DNA from: UBA4742 sp002403895
GTDB taxonomy: Bacteria > Actinomycetota > Acidimicrobiia > Acidimicrobiales > Acidimicrobilacustridaceae
DNA length: 36,425 nucleotides
Reading direction: 5' to 3'
Assembly (NCBI GenBank): GCA_036823295.1
Contig: DAISGD010000035.1
Coordinates: forward strand, 1 to 36,425
In this document: positions 16,776 through 25,116 of the stretch, piece after piece
How the letters are laid out: every line of letters begins with the position of its first letter
Numbering within the stretch: the first letter of the stretch is position 1
The notes under the pieces: generated by a model
Database searches by the model: none
The model's input: the letters and a program-made list of their open reading frames with translations, nothing else
What the model was told of the DNA's origin: nothing
Made by a program: the position numbers and the translations under genes

Positions 16776-16831
16776 GGCCTCGTCGCCCTCGAGGACCTGG
16801 TCGGTGGAGGACGCCCCCTTGGCCAGGGGCG

Positions 16832-17722
16832 TCAGCCTTTTCCCGAGTCGTCCCCCTCACCCGGCGGGCCGAACACGCCCGCCCACAGCTGGCGGACGAT
16901 CTCGTCAGCATGATGTTCCCCACCCTCGTACACCCGGAGGCGCCCGCTCAGCGCGGCCAGCGCCGCGTCGAGCCCGGTCGTGTAGTCACCGAAGGTGGTG
17001 TCGCGCAGCAAGGCCAACTCGCCGGCCAGCAGCACCAGGTCGATCGCCCCCCGCACCGAGGAGCCCACCCGCACACCCGGATGGCTGCGTGTGCCTCGCA
17101 CCACCTCCACCACCCGGGCGGTGAAGTCGGGATCGGCGCCGGGGACCTCACGCAGCACCACCCGGGTCTCGGTGTCGGCATCCTGGTAGCCCATCGTGAT
17201 CCGGCACATGCGGTCGTAGATGGCGGCCGATATGCGAGCCGTACCCACCGAGTCGAACGGGTTCATAGCTGCCACCAACCGGAACCCATCGGTCGCGCCC
17301 ACCCGTCCCAACCGGGGGACGTGCAGCTCGGCCTCGGACATCACCGTGATGAGGACATTGAGCGTCTCCTCTGGAACCCGGTTGATCTCCTCGACGTAGA
17401 GCAGGGCCCCGTCGCGCAGCGCGGTGATCAGCGGACCGTCAACGAACGCCTCCGGCACGTAGCCGTCGGCCAAGACCTGAGCGGGATCGAACGTCCCCAC
17501 GAACCGCGACGGGGTCAGCTCGGCGTTGCCTTCCACGAAGACGAACTCCGAGCCGGTGGCCTCGGCCAGTGACCGCAAGACCGTCGACTTGCCCGTGCCC
17601 GGTGGCCCCTCGAGCAGCACGTGGCGGTCGGCGGCCAGCGCCGCCACCAGCAACTCGAGTTCGCGACGCCGGCTCACCACCTCGGAGTCGAGGCGGTCGA
17701 CCAGCGCCCGATCAACCTTCAT
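16832..17722 (-). CDS. MoxR-family AAA+ ATPase
   Basis: 296 residues from the ATG at 17722 (MKVDRALVDRLDSEVV). Walker A is GPPGTGKST, the Walker B region reads LLYVEEINRVPEETLNVLI, and sensor 1 lies in AAMNPFDSVGTARIS. The arrangement matches MoxR/NorQ/CbbQ ATPases, which act with a VWA partner to mature specific enzymes; in methylotrophs such pairs are needed for the PQQ-dependent methanol dehydrogenase. It starts 40 bases after the stop of the NDMA-type alcohol dehydrogenase and is followed by the VWA gene, so all three are probably one unit. The dehydrogenase is the obvious candidate client, by inference. Confidence 0.92.
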   Translation of the reverse strand: MKVDRALVDRLDSEVVSRRRELELLVAALAADRHVLLEGPPGTGKSTVLRSLAEATGSEFVFVEGNAELTPSRFVGTFDPAQVLADGYVPEAFVDGPLITALRDGALLYVEEINRVPEETLNVLITVMSEAELHVPRLGRVGATDGFRLVAAMNPFDSVGTARISAAIYDRMCRITMGYQDADTETRVVLREVPGADPDFTARVVEVVRGTRSHPGVRVGSSVRGAIDLVLLAGELALLRDTTFGDYTTGLDAALAALSGRLRVYEGGEHHADEIVRQLWAGVFGPPGEGDDSGKG

Positions 17723-17762
17723 CGCCGGCGAACGCTCCTGGTCGACTGGTGGGATCGCGGGA

Positions 17763-18905
17763 TCAGTAGATGATGACGCCGCGGATGTTCTTGCCGTCAC
17801 GCATGTCCTGGTACCCGTCGTTGATCTGGTCCAGGGAGTACGTGTTGGTGATGAGCTCGTCGAGCTTGAGCTGACCGCTCTGGTAGAGGCCGAGCAGGCG
17901 GGGCACGTCGTAGCGGGGATTGGCCGATCCGAAGATGGTGCCGACCAGCTGCTTCTGTTGCATGGCCAGGTCGAACAGGCTGAGCTGCACCTCGGTGGCG
18001 GCCATGTTGGCCACCGCGGTGACCACGGCTCGCCCCCCCTTGGAGATGAGGCCCATGATCGGAGCGATCATGTCGCCCTCGGCAACCCCGGCGGTGAGGA
18101 TGGCCTTGTCGGCCATGCGCCCCCAGGTGAGCTCACCGACCAGCGCGGTGGCCTCTTCGAGGTTGGCGACGGCGTGGGTGGCCCCGAACACCTGAGCTTG
18201 CTCCCGCTTGAACTCGACCGGGTCGACGGCGATGACGTAGCGGGCGCCGGCCATCGAGGCGCCCTGCACCGCGTTCATGCCCACTCCACCGGTGCCGACC
18301 ACCACGACGGTCTCTCCCGGCTGCACGTCAGCCGCGTAGGTGGCGGAGCCCCATCCAGTGGTGACGCCGCAGGCCACCAGGGCCGCCTTGTCGAGGGGGA
18401 TGTCGGGGGCGATCTTGATGACCGACGCCTTGTTCATCACGCTGTGCTCGGCGAAGGTACCGAGGCAGCACATGGTGGCCAGGTCGTCGCCACCGGGCGT
18501 GTGGTGACGGGTCGTGCCGTCGAACTGATGGCCCGACAGCAGGGTGGCCCCGAGGTCGCAGAGGTTCTGGTGGCCGGTGGAACAGGGCGGGCACACGCCG
18601 CACGACGGGATGAACGAAGTGACGACGTGGTCCCCGACGGCGAGATCTCCCACGTTGGGACCGACCTCGACGATCTCTCCCCCGCCCTCGTGGCCGGCCA
18701 CGATGGGGAACTGCTGCCAGCCCATCATCTCGGTGATCTCGGCGTCGAGGACCATGTCCCCGGTGACGAGGTGCTCGTCGGAATGGCACATTCCACTAGC
18801 CGCGAACTTGACCAGGACCTCACCCTCCTTGGGTGCGTCCAGCTCGATGTCCTCGACCTTGTAGTCGGTGTGCGGTGCGTACAGGACCGCGGCCTTCGTC
18901 TTCAT
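17763..18905 (-). CDS. NDMA-dependent (mycofactocin-type) alcohol dehydrogenase
   Basis: 380 residues, a zinc-type medium-chain dehydrogenase. Catalytic zinc ligands are Cys40 (GMCHSDEH), His72/Glu73 (AGHEGGG) and Cys179 (VACGVTTGWG). Structural zinc cysteines are 102, 105, 108 and 116 (CGVCPPCSTGHQNLC). The NAD site is VVVGTGGVGMNAV. It is closest to the NDMA-dependent alcohol dehydrogenases, which keep NAD bound and need an external acceptor, in vivo mycofactocin. GGGGGA lies five bases before the ATG. The 140-base upstream gap holds an inverted repeat GATGT-ACAG-ACATC. A MoxR/VWA pair follows. The natural alcohol is unknown. Confidence 0.9.
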   Translation of the reverse strand: MKTKAAVLYAPHTDYKVEDIELDAPKEGEVLVKFAASGMCHSDEHLVTGDMVLDAEITEMMGWQQFPIVAGHEGGGEIVEVGPNVGDLAVGDHVVTSFIPSCGVCPPCSTGHQNLCDLGATLLSGHQFDGTTRHHTPGGDDLATMCCLGTFAEHSVMNKASVIKIAPDIPLDKAALVACGVTTGWGSATYAADVQPGETVVVVGTGGVGMNAVQGASMAGARYVIAVDPVEFKREQAQVFGATHAVANLEEATALVGELTWGRMADKAILTAGVAEGDMIAPIMGLISKGGRAVVTAVANMAATEVQLSLFDLAMQQKQLVGTIFGSANPRYDVPRLLGLYQSGQLKLDELITNTYSLDQINDGYQDMRDGKNIRGVIIY

Positions 18906-18915
18906 ACTTCCCCCT

Positions 18916-18929
18916 GATGTACAGACATC
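18916..18929. promoter_or_regulatory. Short inverted repeat in the alcohol dehydrogenase leader
   Basis: GATGT-ACAG-ACATC is perfect and lies about 11-24 bases before the dehydrogenase ATG, just upstream of its GGGGGA ribosome site. It could be an operator half-site pair. Five-base arms can arise by chance, so confidence is low. Confidence 0.35.
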
Positions 18930-19045
18930 GAGTCGGTCGAACTACTCGTCGGTCGTGACGCCGACGGCCCGGTCACCCTAACGCTCTGGTTCGTGCCTCA
19001 CCACACGAAGGGTCGGCCCCACCCGCTTCCTCGTCACTCCTGCGA

Positions 19046-19876
19046 TCACTCCTGCGCCGAGGACACCAGGGTGAGCGCCACTGCGGCCGCGAGCGTCACC
19101 GCGAAGGACACGGCAGCTAGCGGGGCCAGACCCGATTGGGCGTGATCGCCGAGCACGGCCAGGCCCACCAGCGACGGGGCGAGAGTCTCGGCGGCAAACA
19201 GACAGGCCGTCGCCACCGTCACCGAGCCCCGCTGCAGCGCGGCGGCGTAGAACGACAGCCCGAGGATCCCGTAGGCCACCATGGCCCAGCTCAGGGGATC
19301 GGTCGCTGCCGCGGCGAGGCTCGACTCGGCTTCCAGGGCGCGGGCACACAGGGCCGTTCCCCCGAAGGCCAGCCCGGCCAACGCACCGAGGGTGGCCGAC
19401 GCTCGGGGCGAGCTGAGCCACCGAGGCACGACCACGCCGGCCACACCCACCACGATGACCCCGATCCACACCGCCACGGCGAAGCCGCCGGAGACGGCGC
19501 GCGCCTTGTCGGGGGCCGCCGTCGCCGCGAGACCGAGGAGGCCGAGCCCCAGCGCCACCAGGATCCACACTTGGCGAGCGGTGGGGCGGATCTTCTCGAT
19601 GAGCGCGGCGAACAGCACCACAAACCCCATGCTGGCCGCCACCACGGCCTGCACGGCGAACAGCGGGAGCCGTAACAAGGCAACGAGCGACAACCCCCAC
19701 CCGACGGCGTCGAGGCCCAGCCCGGCGAGGTACGGCCCCTGCGTCGCCACCCGAGCCAGCAGTCGAGGATCCAGCCGGTCGCCGGCCGCCACCCGCTTGG
19801 CTCCGATGCTCTGCAGCACCGACCCCAGCCCATAGCAGAGGGCGCTCCCGAGGGCAGCGAGGTAGGCCAGCGGCAT
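19046..19876 (-). CDS. Multi-span membrane protein, DMT/EamA-type transporter-like
   Basis: 276 residues, almost entirely hydrophobic, with about nine or ten membrane helices. The N-terminus (LAYLAALGSALCYGLGSVLQSIGAKR) resembles the first helix of drug/metabolite transporter family proteins, and an internal repeat of the five-helix unit is plausible. The substrate is not evident. It lies 75 bases after the SDR stop and 140 bases before the alcohol dehydrogenase, on the same strand as the mycofactocin genes, but its gaps are wider than those of the core operon, so the functional link is uncertain. Confidence 0.75.
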   Translation of the reverse strand: MPLAYLAALGSALCYGLGSVLQSIGAKRVAAGDRLDPRLLARVATQGPYLAGLGLDAVGWGLSLVALLRLPLFAVQAVVAASMGFVVLFAALIEKIRPTARQVWILVALGLGLLGLAATAAPDKARAVSGGFAVAVWIGVIVVGVAGVVVPRWLSSPRASATLGALAGLAFGGTALCARALEAESSLAAAATDPLSWAMVAYGILGLSFYAAALQRGSVTVATACLFAAETLAPSLVGLAVLGDHAQSGLAPLAAVSFAVTLAAAVALTLVSSAQE

Positions 19877-19951
19877 CGCGGGAGCCTACGGCCGTGACGG
19901 TCAGGGTCCCGCTGCTTCGGTTGGAGCCGGACAGATGCGATCCCACGGGGG

Positions 19952-20767
19952 TCAGGTTGCGGTCATGCCGCCGTCGACCGGCAGCACCGCGCCGGTGACC
20001 GCCGATGCGTCGGGCGAGCACAAGGCGACCACGGCGGCAGCCACCTCCTCGGGCTCGAGCAGTCGACCGATGGCGTGGTGACGGGCGAACTCCTCGACCG
20101 AGGCGAGGTCGTAGATGGCGGCGCTGGCGTCGAGCATGGCCGTGCGGGTCGACCCCGGGCACACCGCATTGACGGTGATCCCCTCTGGTCCCAGTTCGGC
20201 GGCGAGCGCTCGGACCAAGCCCACCACCCCTGACTTCGCGGCGGTATAGGCCGCCAGTCGGGGCAGTCCCTCCAGCGACGCGGCCGAGGCGATGGCGACG
20301 AAGCGTCCTGATCGCGGTTCGGGTCGATCCAGCAGGTGAGGGATAGTGGCCCGGGCCAGACGCCACACCCCGGTGAGGTTCACCGCAACCATCGAGTCCC
20401 ACAGCTCGTCGTCGGTCTCCCATCCGGTCGGGCCGCCGGCGATGGCCCCGGCGGCGGCGACCACTGCGTCAAGGCGCCCGAACCGGGCGACCGCGTCGGC
20501 CACCGCACCGGCGAGGGACTGCTGGTCGCGGACGTCAGCGATAATCCCGAGGGCGGAGCGGGCGCCACCGATCGCGTCACACGCCGCCACGGAGGCGTCG
20601 AGATCGGCGGGTCCGGCCATCGAGTAGCCGAGCTTCTGGTCGCCGTCGGCGACGTCGACCAGCGCCACCCGCCAGCCGCTGCCGGCCATGCGACGGGCCG
20701 TGGCGGCCCCGATCCCCCGGGCTCCACCACTGATCAGCGCCACGGGCCGGTCGTCGCTCTCGCTCAT
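19952..20767 (-). CDS. Mycofactocin-coupled SDR-family oxidoreductase
   Basis: 271 residues, a classical short-chain dehydrogenase: nucleotide motif SGGARGIGAAT (about 13-23), catalytic Ser161 or Ser164, Tyr174 and Lys178 (AAYTAAKSG), and ending VTGAVLPVDGGM. After the second strand it carries an insertion of about 30 residues (DGDQKLGYSMAGPADLDASV, about 41-60, and on to 70). This is the hallmark of mycofactocin-coupled SDRs, where it is thought to bury the bound nicotinamide so that it is reoxidised by mycofactocin rather than exchanged. GAGAGG lies before the ATG. It follows mftE after a 100-base gap that holds a strong hairpin. The substrate is unknown. Confidence 0.9.
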   Translation of the reverse strand: MSESDDRPVALISGGARGIGAATARRMAGSGWRVALVDVADGDQKLGYSMAGPADLDASVAACDAIGGARSALGIIADVRDQQSLAGAVADAVARFGRLDAVVAAAGAIAGGPTGWETDDELWDSMVAVNLTGVWRLARATIPHLLDRPEPRSGRFVAIASAASLEGLPRLAAYTAAKSGVVGLVRALAAELGPEGITVNAVCPGSTRTAMLDASAAIYDLASVEEFARHHAIGRLLEPEEVAAAVVALCSPDASAVTGAVLPVDGGMTAT

Positions 20768-20784
20768 GTTCGAACCTCTCGCAC

Positions 20785-20827
20785 CTTGCGTGCCACGGCA
20801 GCGGAAACCGCCACCCTGCCACGCAAG
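20785..20827. promoter_or_regulatory. Long imperfect hairpin between mftE and the SDR gene
   Basis: Arms 20785-20804 and 20808-20827 pair at 16 of 20 positions, with the outer eight (CTTGCGTG/CACGCAAG) perfect and the loop AAA. No T run follows on the minus strand. It may end or weaken transcription after mftE, protect the upstream mRNA's 3' end, or bind a regulator of the SDR. Confidence 0.55.
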
Positions 20828-20867
20828 ACCGCGGGGGACGCGGTTTGCAGGCTCCTCGGGATCACCG

Positions 20868-21602
20868 TCACCGGCGCGCCGAAGGTCCCCCGAGCGCGCC
20901 GTCGATCGCCGCGATGAGGTCCCCGACCCACCCGGCGAGCAGGCGCTCCCCTTCCTCGGCCGAGGCGCCGGTGGGATCGCCCAACACCCCGTTGGCCGTG
21001 ACCGCCCGTAGGCCTCCCGCCCGCAGCTCGGTCATGAGCTCGCTCAGCGGATCGGTGACCCCGACCTCGGCCCGATCCAGCCGAACCGCGTCCGGGGCCA
21101 GCGCCAACACCACCGAGGTCTCCACCTGGCCGGCGTGGCTGTCACCATCGGTCAACCTCGGCGACCACGACACCACCGGGCGGCCCTCGCCTTCCAACGT
21201 GGTCATCGCCCGGGCCAGGGCCTCTGCGTTGCCGCCGTGACCGTTGACGAAGACGACGAGGCGATAGTCCCTTCCCGCCGAGCGGCCCAGCTCGACCACC
21301 ACCTCCGCCAACACGTCCTGGCCGATGGAAAGCGTGCCCGGGAACCCCTCATGCTCTCCGGAGGCGCCATAGGTCACCGCCGGCGCCACCACCACGATCG
21401 GCTCGTCGTTCGGCAAGTCCCCGGCCCCGGCCACCCGCTCGCACAGGGCGAGAGCGATGCGGGTGTCGGTGTCGAGCGGGAGATGGGGGCCGTGCTGTTC
21501 GGTCGAGCCGAGCGGCACCAGCAGAACGGGTCGCTCGGTGCCGACGTCGGGCGACGTCCACGCCCCCAGCGACACGCCGGCGCCCCGGTCCGACTCCCTC
21601 AC
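20868..21602 (-). CDS. mftE: Mycofactocin peptidase MftE (creatininase family)
   Basis: 244 residues from the GTG at 21602, chosen because it overlaps the etfB stop (GTGA); an in-frame GTG at 21617 is possible. Creatininase-family metal ligands are visible: VPLGSTEQHGPHLPLDTDTRIA (Glu35, His37, Asp44/46), the VFVNGHGGN histidine, and HAGQVETSVVLAL with a late Glu. The segment TYGASGEHEGFPGTLSIG is characteristic of MftE. The enzyme cuts the decarboxylated, cyclised Val-Tyr product from the modified precursor, leaving the AHDP core. Its position as the last overlapping gene of the OYE/ETF operon ties that electron-transfer module to the cofactor. Confidence 0.95.
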   Translation of the reverse strand: MRESDRGAGVSLGAWTSPDVGTERPVLLVPLGSTEQHGPHLPLDTDTRIALALCERVAGAGDLPNDEPIVVVAPAVTYGASGEHEGFPGTLSIGQDVLAEVVVELGRSAGRDYRLVVFVNGHGGNAEALARAMTTLEGEGRPVVSWSPRLTDGDSHAGQVETSVVLALAPDAVRLDRAEVGVTDPLSELMTELRAGGLRAVTANGVLGDPTGASAEEGERLLAGWVGDLIAAIDGALGGPSARR

Positions 21603-22480
21603 TCGAGGTAGCCCCACGTCCGCAGTTGATCGATCACCAGGTTGGCCGCCTCGGCCGCGTCGGCACGGATGGTGCGCGGTGGAGTGCGTTCCACCAACGC
21701 TCCGGTCAGCGACAGGACCCGGCCTCGGACGTCCAGATCGGCCGCGGGCGGACGCAGGGAGCGGGAGCGGGGTCGATAAGGGGCCCGCCGGGTGACTTGG
21801 GTCCGCGCCACCCGGCCGGCAATGGCGGGCACCACGTCGATAGCGATATCGCGGGCCGAGAGCACGGCGGCGAGACCGGCCCGGCGCAACTCCGCCGATG
21901 CGCCCTCGAACGACAGCACCGCCGGCGCCTGAACCGCCAACACCTCACGCCGTCCGTGGTCGAGGCGACGGGTGACCCGGAGCGTGCCCGAGGGCTCCCG
22001 CTCGAGATGGACGAGACCCAGGGCCTGCACCGCTCCCAGACCAGCCGCCAGGAAGGCCGGCACCGATCCCGAGCCCCGGTCGACGCTGTAGTCGCCGCAG
22101 CACACGAGATCAGCGCCCTCGAGCACACCAGTCAAAAGCGCGGCCACCTCGGGGCTGGGGGCATCGGGGGCGACGTCGACGAGCACTCCCCTGGTGGCCC
22201 CGGCGGCCAGCGCATCACGCACCAGCGCGTCGGCCTCCGCAGGACCGGCCGTCACCACCACCACATCCGGAGGTTCGGCACGCTCGCCATCGACGTCGCC
22301 ACCGGGCCAGCTCTCCGCCAGACGCAGCGCCCATTCGAGCGCGGCCCGGTCCGCCTCCGAGCAGCCGAAGCTGTGAAGGTCGTCATGGATGGCGCCGGTC
22401 AGCGGGTCCACCTCCGGGCGCAGGTCCACCCATTTGAGGGCCACGCCGATCGTCGGTCGTTCCGTAGGTCCCGCCGGCAT
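21599..22480 (-). CDS. Electron transfer flavoprotein beta subunit, mycofactocin-associated type
   Basis: 293 residues. The N-terminus GVALKWVDLRPEVDPLTG and the block SEADRAALEWALRLAE correspond to the EtfB nucleotide-binding fold. The region VVVTAGPAEADALVRDALAAGATRGVLVD and LEGADLVCCGDYSVDRGSGSVPAFLAAGLGAVQALGLV matches the later conserved half. It is more divergent than housekeeping EtfB. It starts six bases after the ferredoxin stop, and its end overlaps mftE. With the etfA gene about 1.7 kb upstream it should form a heterodimer with FAD and AMP (or a second FAD). NAD-linked bifurcation cannot be judged from sequence alone. Confidence 0.85.
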   Translation of the reverse strand: MPAGPTERPTIGVALKWVDLRPEVDPLTGAIHDDLHSFGCSEADRAALEWALRLAESWPGGDVDGERAEPPDVVVVTAGPAEADALVRDALAAGATRGVLVDVAPDAPSPEVAALLTGVLEGADLVCCGDYSVDRGSGSVPAFLAAGLGAVQALGLVHLEREPSGTLRVTRRLDHGRREVLAVQAPAVLSFEGASAELRRAGLAAVLSARDIAIDVVPAIAGRVARTQVTRRAPYRPRSRSLRPPAADLDVRGRVLSLTGALVERTPPRTIRADAAEAANLVIDQLRTWGYLE

Positions 22481-22486
22481 CAGTCC

Positions 22487-22843
22487 TCAGCTCCGATGGA
22501 ACACAACGCCGTGACCGCCGTCGGGGTACGTCCACTCGATGGCGCCTTCGGTGTTGCACACCAGGTAGCAGGTGCCGCACTCGAAGCACTGCTCGTAGTT
22601 GAACAGGATGCCGCCGTCGCTGGTGGGGACGAACAGGTCGGCCGGGCAGGCGGTGACGCAGGCCTTGGTGGTGCAGCCCCGACACGAGTCGCCGTCGACG
22701 GTGATGTGGGCGCGGGTGCCGATCCGGAACTCGACCGTGGCCATCCGGTCCTCGAAGCTCACGTCCGGCCAACGCGTCGAGGCCACCGTCGGCGTGTCGG
22801 TCGGTCCAGAAGCTGACGTCATGAGGGGATCGTAGGGCGGCAT
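22487..22843 (-). CDS. FixX-like ferredoxin with two 4Fe-4S clusters
   Basis: 118 residues from the ATG at 22843, preceded by AGGAG at a good distance; an in-frame ATG at 22822 lacks this. Eight cysteines fall into two sets: Cys54, 57, 62, 66 (CRGCTTKACVTACP) and Cys86, 89, 92, 96 (CFECGTCYLVC). This matches FixX, the ferredoxin-like partner of FixC, equivalent to the iron-sulfur end of ETF:quinone oxidoreductase. It lies ten bases after the FixC-like gene and six before etfB. It probably carries electrons between the flavoprotein and quinone at the membrane surface. Confidence 0.92.
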   Translation of the reverse strand: MPPYDPLMTSASGPTDTPTVASTRWPDVSFEDRMATVEFRIGTRAHITVDGDSCRGCTTKACVTACPADLFVPTSDGGILFNYEQCFECGTCYLVCNTEGAIEWTYPDGGHGVVFHRS

Positions 22844-22853
22844 TGGTCGTCTC

Positions 22854-24170
22854 CTACCCGAACGTCCGCACCGAGGTCCACAGGTCCCGCAACAGATGGC
22901 GGATCTTGACCTTGGCCCGGCGCAGCTCTTGCCAACCGAGAGCCACCACGCCCTTCTTGGGCGTCGGGTTGGTGACGGTGAACATGCCCTCGACCAGGTT
23001 GCACATGAGTTGGGGGTACTGGGTTTGCATGCGCTCGGACATGAGCAGCTCGGGGACCCGCCGCAACCTCTTGTGGTCAGCCAGGACGAAGCTGTCGTCC
23101 AGCCGGCTCCGGTAGCCCGCCAATCCCTCGGCCGTGACGTCACCGGTGACCAGCGCCTCCAGCGCCGCCTCACCGGCGGCCTTGCCGGACCCGATGGCGA
23201 AGTTCACGCCTTCCAGCCAGATCCCGGCGGCCAGGCACATGGCGGCGGCATCACCGGCAATCAGCATCCCGTCGGCGGCCAGGGTCGGCATCATGTCGTA
23301 GCCCGCTTCGGGAATCAGATGCGCCGAGTACTCCTTCAGGTCGGCACCCTCCACCCACGGGGCCACCATCGGGTGGCGCTTGAGATCGGCGATGAGCTCC
23401 TCGGGCCGGACCTTGGCCGTGGCCAGCTGGGTGACACTCAGCACCACCCCGACGGCGATGCTGTCGAGGTTGGTGTACACAAACCCGCCGCCGGCGATGC
23501 CTCGGGTGCAACCCACGATCTCGAAGTCAGCACCCTCGTGGCCGGTGAGCCCGAAGCGCTTGTCGATCTCATCGCGGGGCAGGGCCAGGACCTCTTTGGC
23601 GCCAAGGGTGAAGTTCTCCGGGACGGCGTGGGGGTAGAGCCCGGCCTCCTTGGCCAGGAACGAGTTGACGCCGTCGCAGGCGATGACGAGCGATGCGCTG
23701 AGATCGCCATCGGGTCGATCGGTCCGCACCCCGGTCACTCGACCGGCCCCGTCGCGCAAGAGGCCGGTGGCCGTGGTGCTGGTCACCAGCACCGCCCCGG
23801 CATCGGTGGCATGGCCGGCCAACCACGAGTCGAAATCGGGCCGGAACGTGGTGGCTCCGTTGTAGGGCGCCTCACCCCAAGCCGTCGTGCGGTAGTCGAT
23901 GGTCAGCGACTGCTGTTCGGTCATGATGACCGTGCCGCGCCGGGTCACCCAACGCTGGATCGGCGCCTCCTCCCACCACCGAGGGATCAAGGTGTCGAGG
24001 ATGCGCCCATAGACCACGCCGCCGTACATGTTCTTCGAGCCGGGGAACGGACCCCGCTCGAGCAGGCAGACCCGCTTGCCGGCGCGGGCCAGCACGAGGG
24101 CTGCGCTCGCGCCGGCCGGGCCGGACCCGACCACGATCACGTCGAAGTCCGGTGTGCGGGGCTCAGTCAT
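22854..24170 (-). CDS. FixC/ETF-quinone oxidoreductase-like FAD protein
   Basis: 438 residues. The FAD Rossmann motif is VVGSGPAGASAALVLARAGKRVCLLERG (about 12-39). PFPGSKNMYGGVVYG is the FixC/ETF-QO signature, and the second FAD motif lies at LIAGDAAAMCLAAGIWLEGVNFAIGSGKAAGEAAL. No cysteine cluster is present, so the Fe-S centre must come from the neighbouring ferredoxin, as in Fix systems. The family passes electrons from ETF to the quinone pool. Its start overlaps the etfA stop by eight bases. A hydrophobic or basic C-terminus (RRAKVKIRHLLRDLWTSVRTFG) may aid membrane contact. Confidence 0.93.
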   Translation of the reverse strand: MTEPRTPDFDVIVVGSGPAGASAALVLARAGKRVCLLERGPFPGSKNMYGGVVYGRILDTLIPRWWEEAPIQRWVTRRGTVIMTEQQSLTIDYRTTAWGEAPYNGATTFRPDFDSWLAGHATDAGAVLVTSTTATGLLRDGAGRVTGVRTDRPDGDLSASLVIACDGVNSFLAKEAGLYPHAVPENFTLGAKEVLALPRDEIDKRFGLTGHEGADFEIVGCTRGIAGGGFVYTNLDSIAVGVVLSVTQLATAKVRPEELIADLKRHPMVAPWVEGADLKEYSAHLIPEAGYDMMPTLAADGMLIAGDAAAMCLAAGIWLEGVNFAIGSGKAAGEAALEALVTGDVTAEGLAGYRSRLDDSFVLADHKRLRRVPELLMSERMQTQYPQLMCNLVEGMFTVTNPTPKKGVVALGWQELRRAKVKIRHLLRDLWTSVRTFG

Positions 24171-25116
24171 GTTCGGCTCCGGGTTGATCGACTTCCAGGC
24201 GGCGGGCCAGTTCGGCGACCAGGGCGGGCGCGTCGGTCACCACCGCCAGGTCGGCCAGCGACATCATGGGGCAACTGGCGTCAGTGTTCACCGAGATGAC
24301 GTGGGCCGGGTCGCCGAGGCCGGCCACGTGCTGCACGGCGCCGCTGATCCCGAAGGCGAGGTACAGCTCGGGATGCACGGTGACGCCGGTGGTGCCGATC
24401 TGGCGCTCGAACGGCAGCCATCCCCAGTCGGTGATGACGCGGGTACCGCCCGCTGAGCAGCCGAGCGCCTCGGCCACCTGACCCAGCACGTCCATGGTCG
24501 CCTTCGACCCGAGGCCGGCCCCGCCGCTCACGATGCGCGGGGCCTCGCTCAGATCCATGGTGGCCGGGTCAGGAGGGATGACCTCGATGACCTCGGCATC
24601 GACAGCCCGACCGCCAGAAAGATCGACGCCCGCCTCACGAGGCTGATCGATATCGAGCGGCTGTGGCACCGGCGCCGCCAACGCCGGGTCGGCTTCGGCG
24701 CCGCGCACGCCGGGTTGCAGGGTGGCCACGAAGGGCCCATCCACCACGATGTCTTCCATGATCAGCCCGCCCTGGCGGGCCACGGTGGCGCCGTCGTTAC
24801 GCACCGCCACCGCGCCGGCCAGCAGCGGCAGGTCGAGCGCGTAGGCCAGGCGGGGGGCGAGATCACGGCCGTCGGGCGCGTTCGGCAAGATCACCACGTC
24901 CTCCCCGCGCAGCACGGGGCCGAGCACGGCGGACCAGGCGCCGGGGGAGAACCCGGCCTGTTCCCACGTCCGCACGTCCGACGCCACGCCCGTCAGCTCG
25001 ACGGCGGCCTCGACGGTCCCGTCTCCGACCAGCAGCGCCCGGCCACCGGCCTCGGCCACGGCCTCCGCCCCACCGAGAGGAAGTCGACCGGCCCGCACCG
25101 GGACGAGAGCGATCAC
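24163..25116 (-). CDS. Electron transfer flavoprotein alpha subunit, mycofactocin-associated type
   Basis: 317 residues from a GTG at 25116 that overlaps the stop of the upstream oxidoreductase (GTGA); the much longer open frame upstream is an other-frame reading of that gene. The C-terminal FAD domain is well kept: VSGGAGLGSKATMDVLGQVAEALG, then RVITDWGWLPFERQIGTTG, HPELYLAFGISGAVQHVAGL and VISVNTDASCPMMSLADLAVVTD. It should pair with the etfB product. Being split from etfB by fixC and fixX genes is unlike housekeeping etfBA operons and resembles a dedicated module. The FAD residues suggest a working electron carrier. Confidence 0.9.
   Translation of the reverse strand: MIALVPVRAGRLPLGGAEAVAEAGGRALLVGDGTVEAAVELTGVASDVRTWEQAGFSPGAWSAVLGPVLRGEDVVILPNAPDGRDLAPRLAYALDLPLLAGAVAVRNDGATVARQGGLIMEDIVVDGPFVATLQPGVRGAEADPALAAPVPQPLDIDQPREAGVDLSGGRAVDAEVIEVIPPDPATMDLSEAPRIVSGGAGLGSKATMDVLGQVAEALGCSAGGTRVITDWGWLPFERQIGTTGVTVHPELYLAFGISGAVQHVAGLGDPAHVISVNTDASCPMMSLADLAVVTDAPALVAELARRLEVDQPGAEHD

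Noticed and set aside
18978..20423. A 481-codon minus-strand frame over the transporter-like and SDR genes
   Set aside because: Its protein is low-complexity (Arg/Gly/Ala), without domains, and both real genes in the other frame have clear family motifs.
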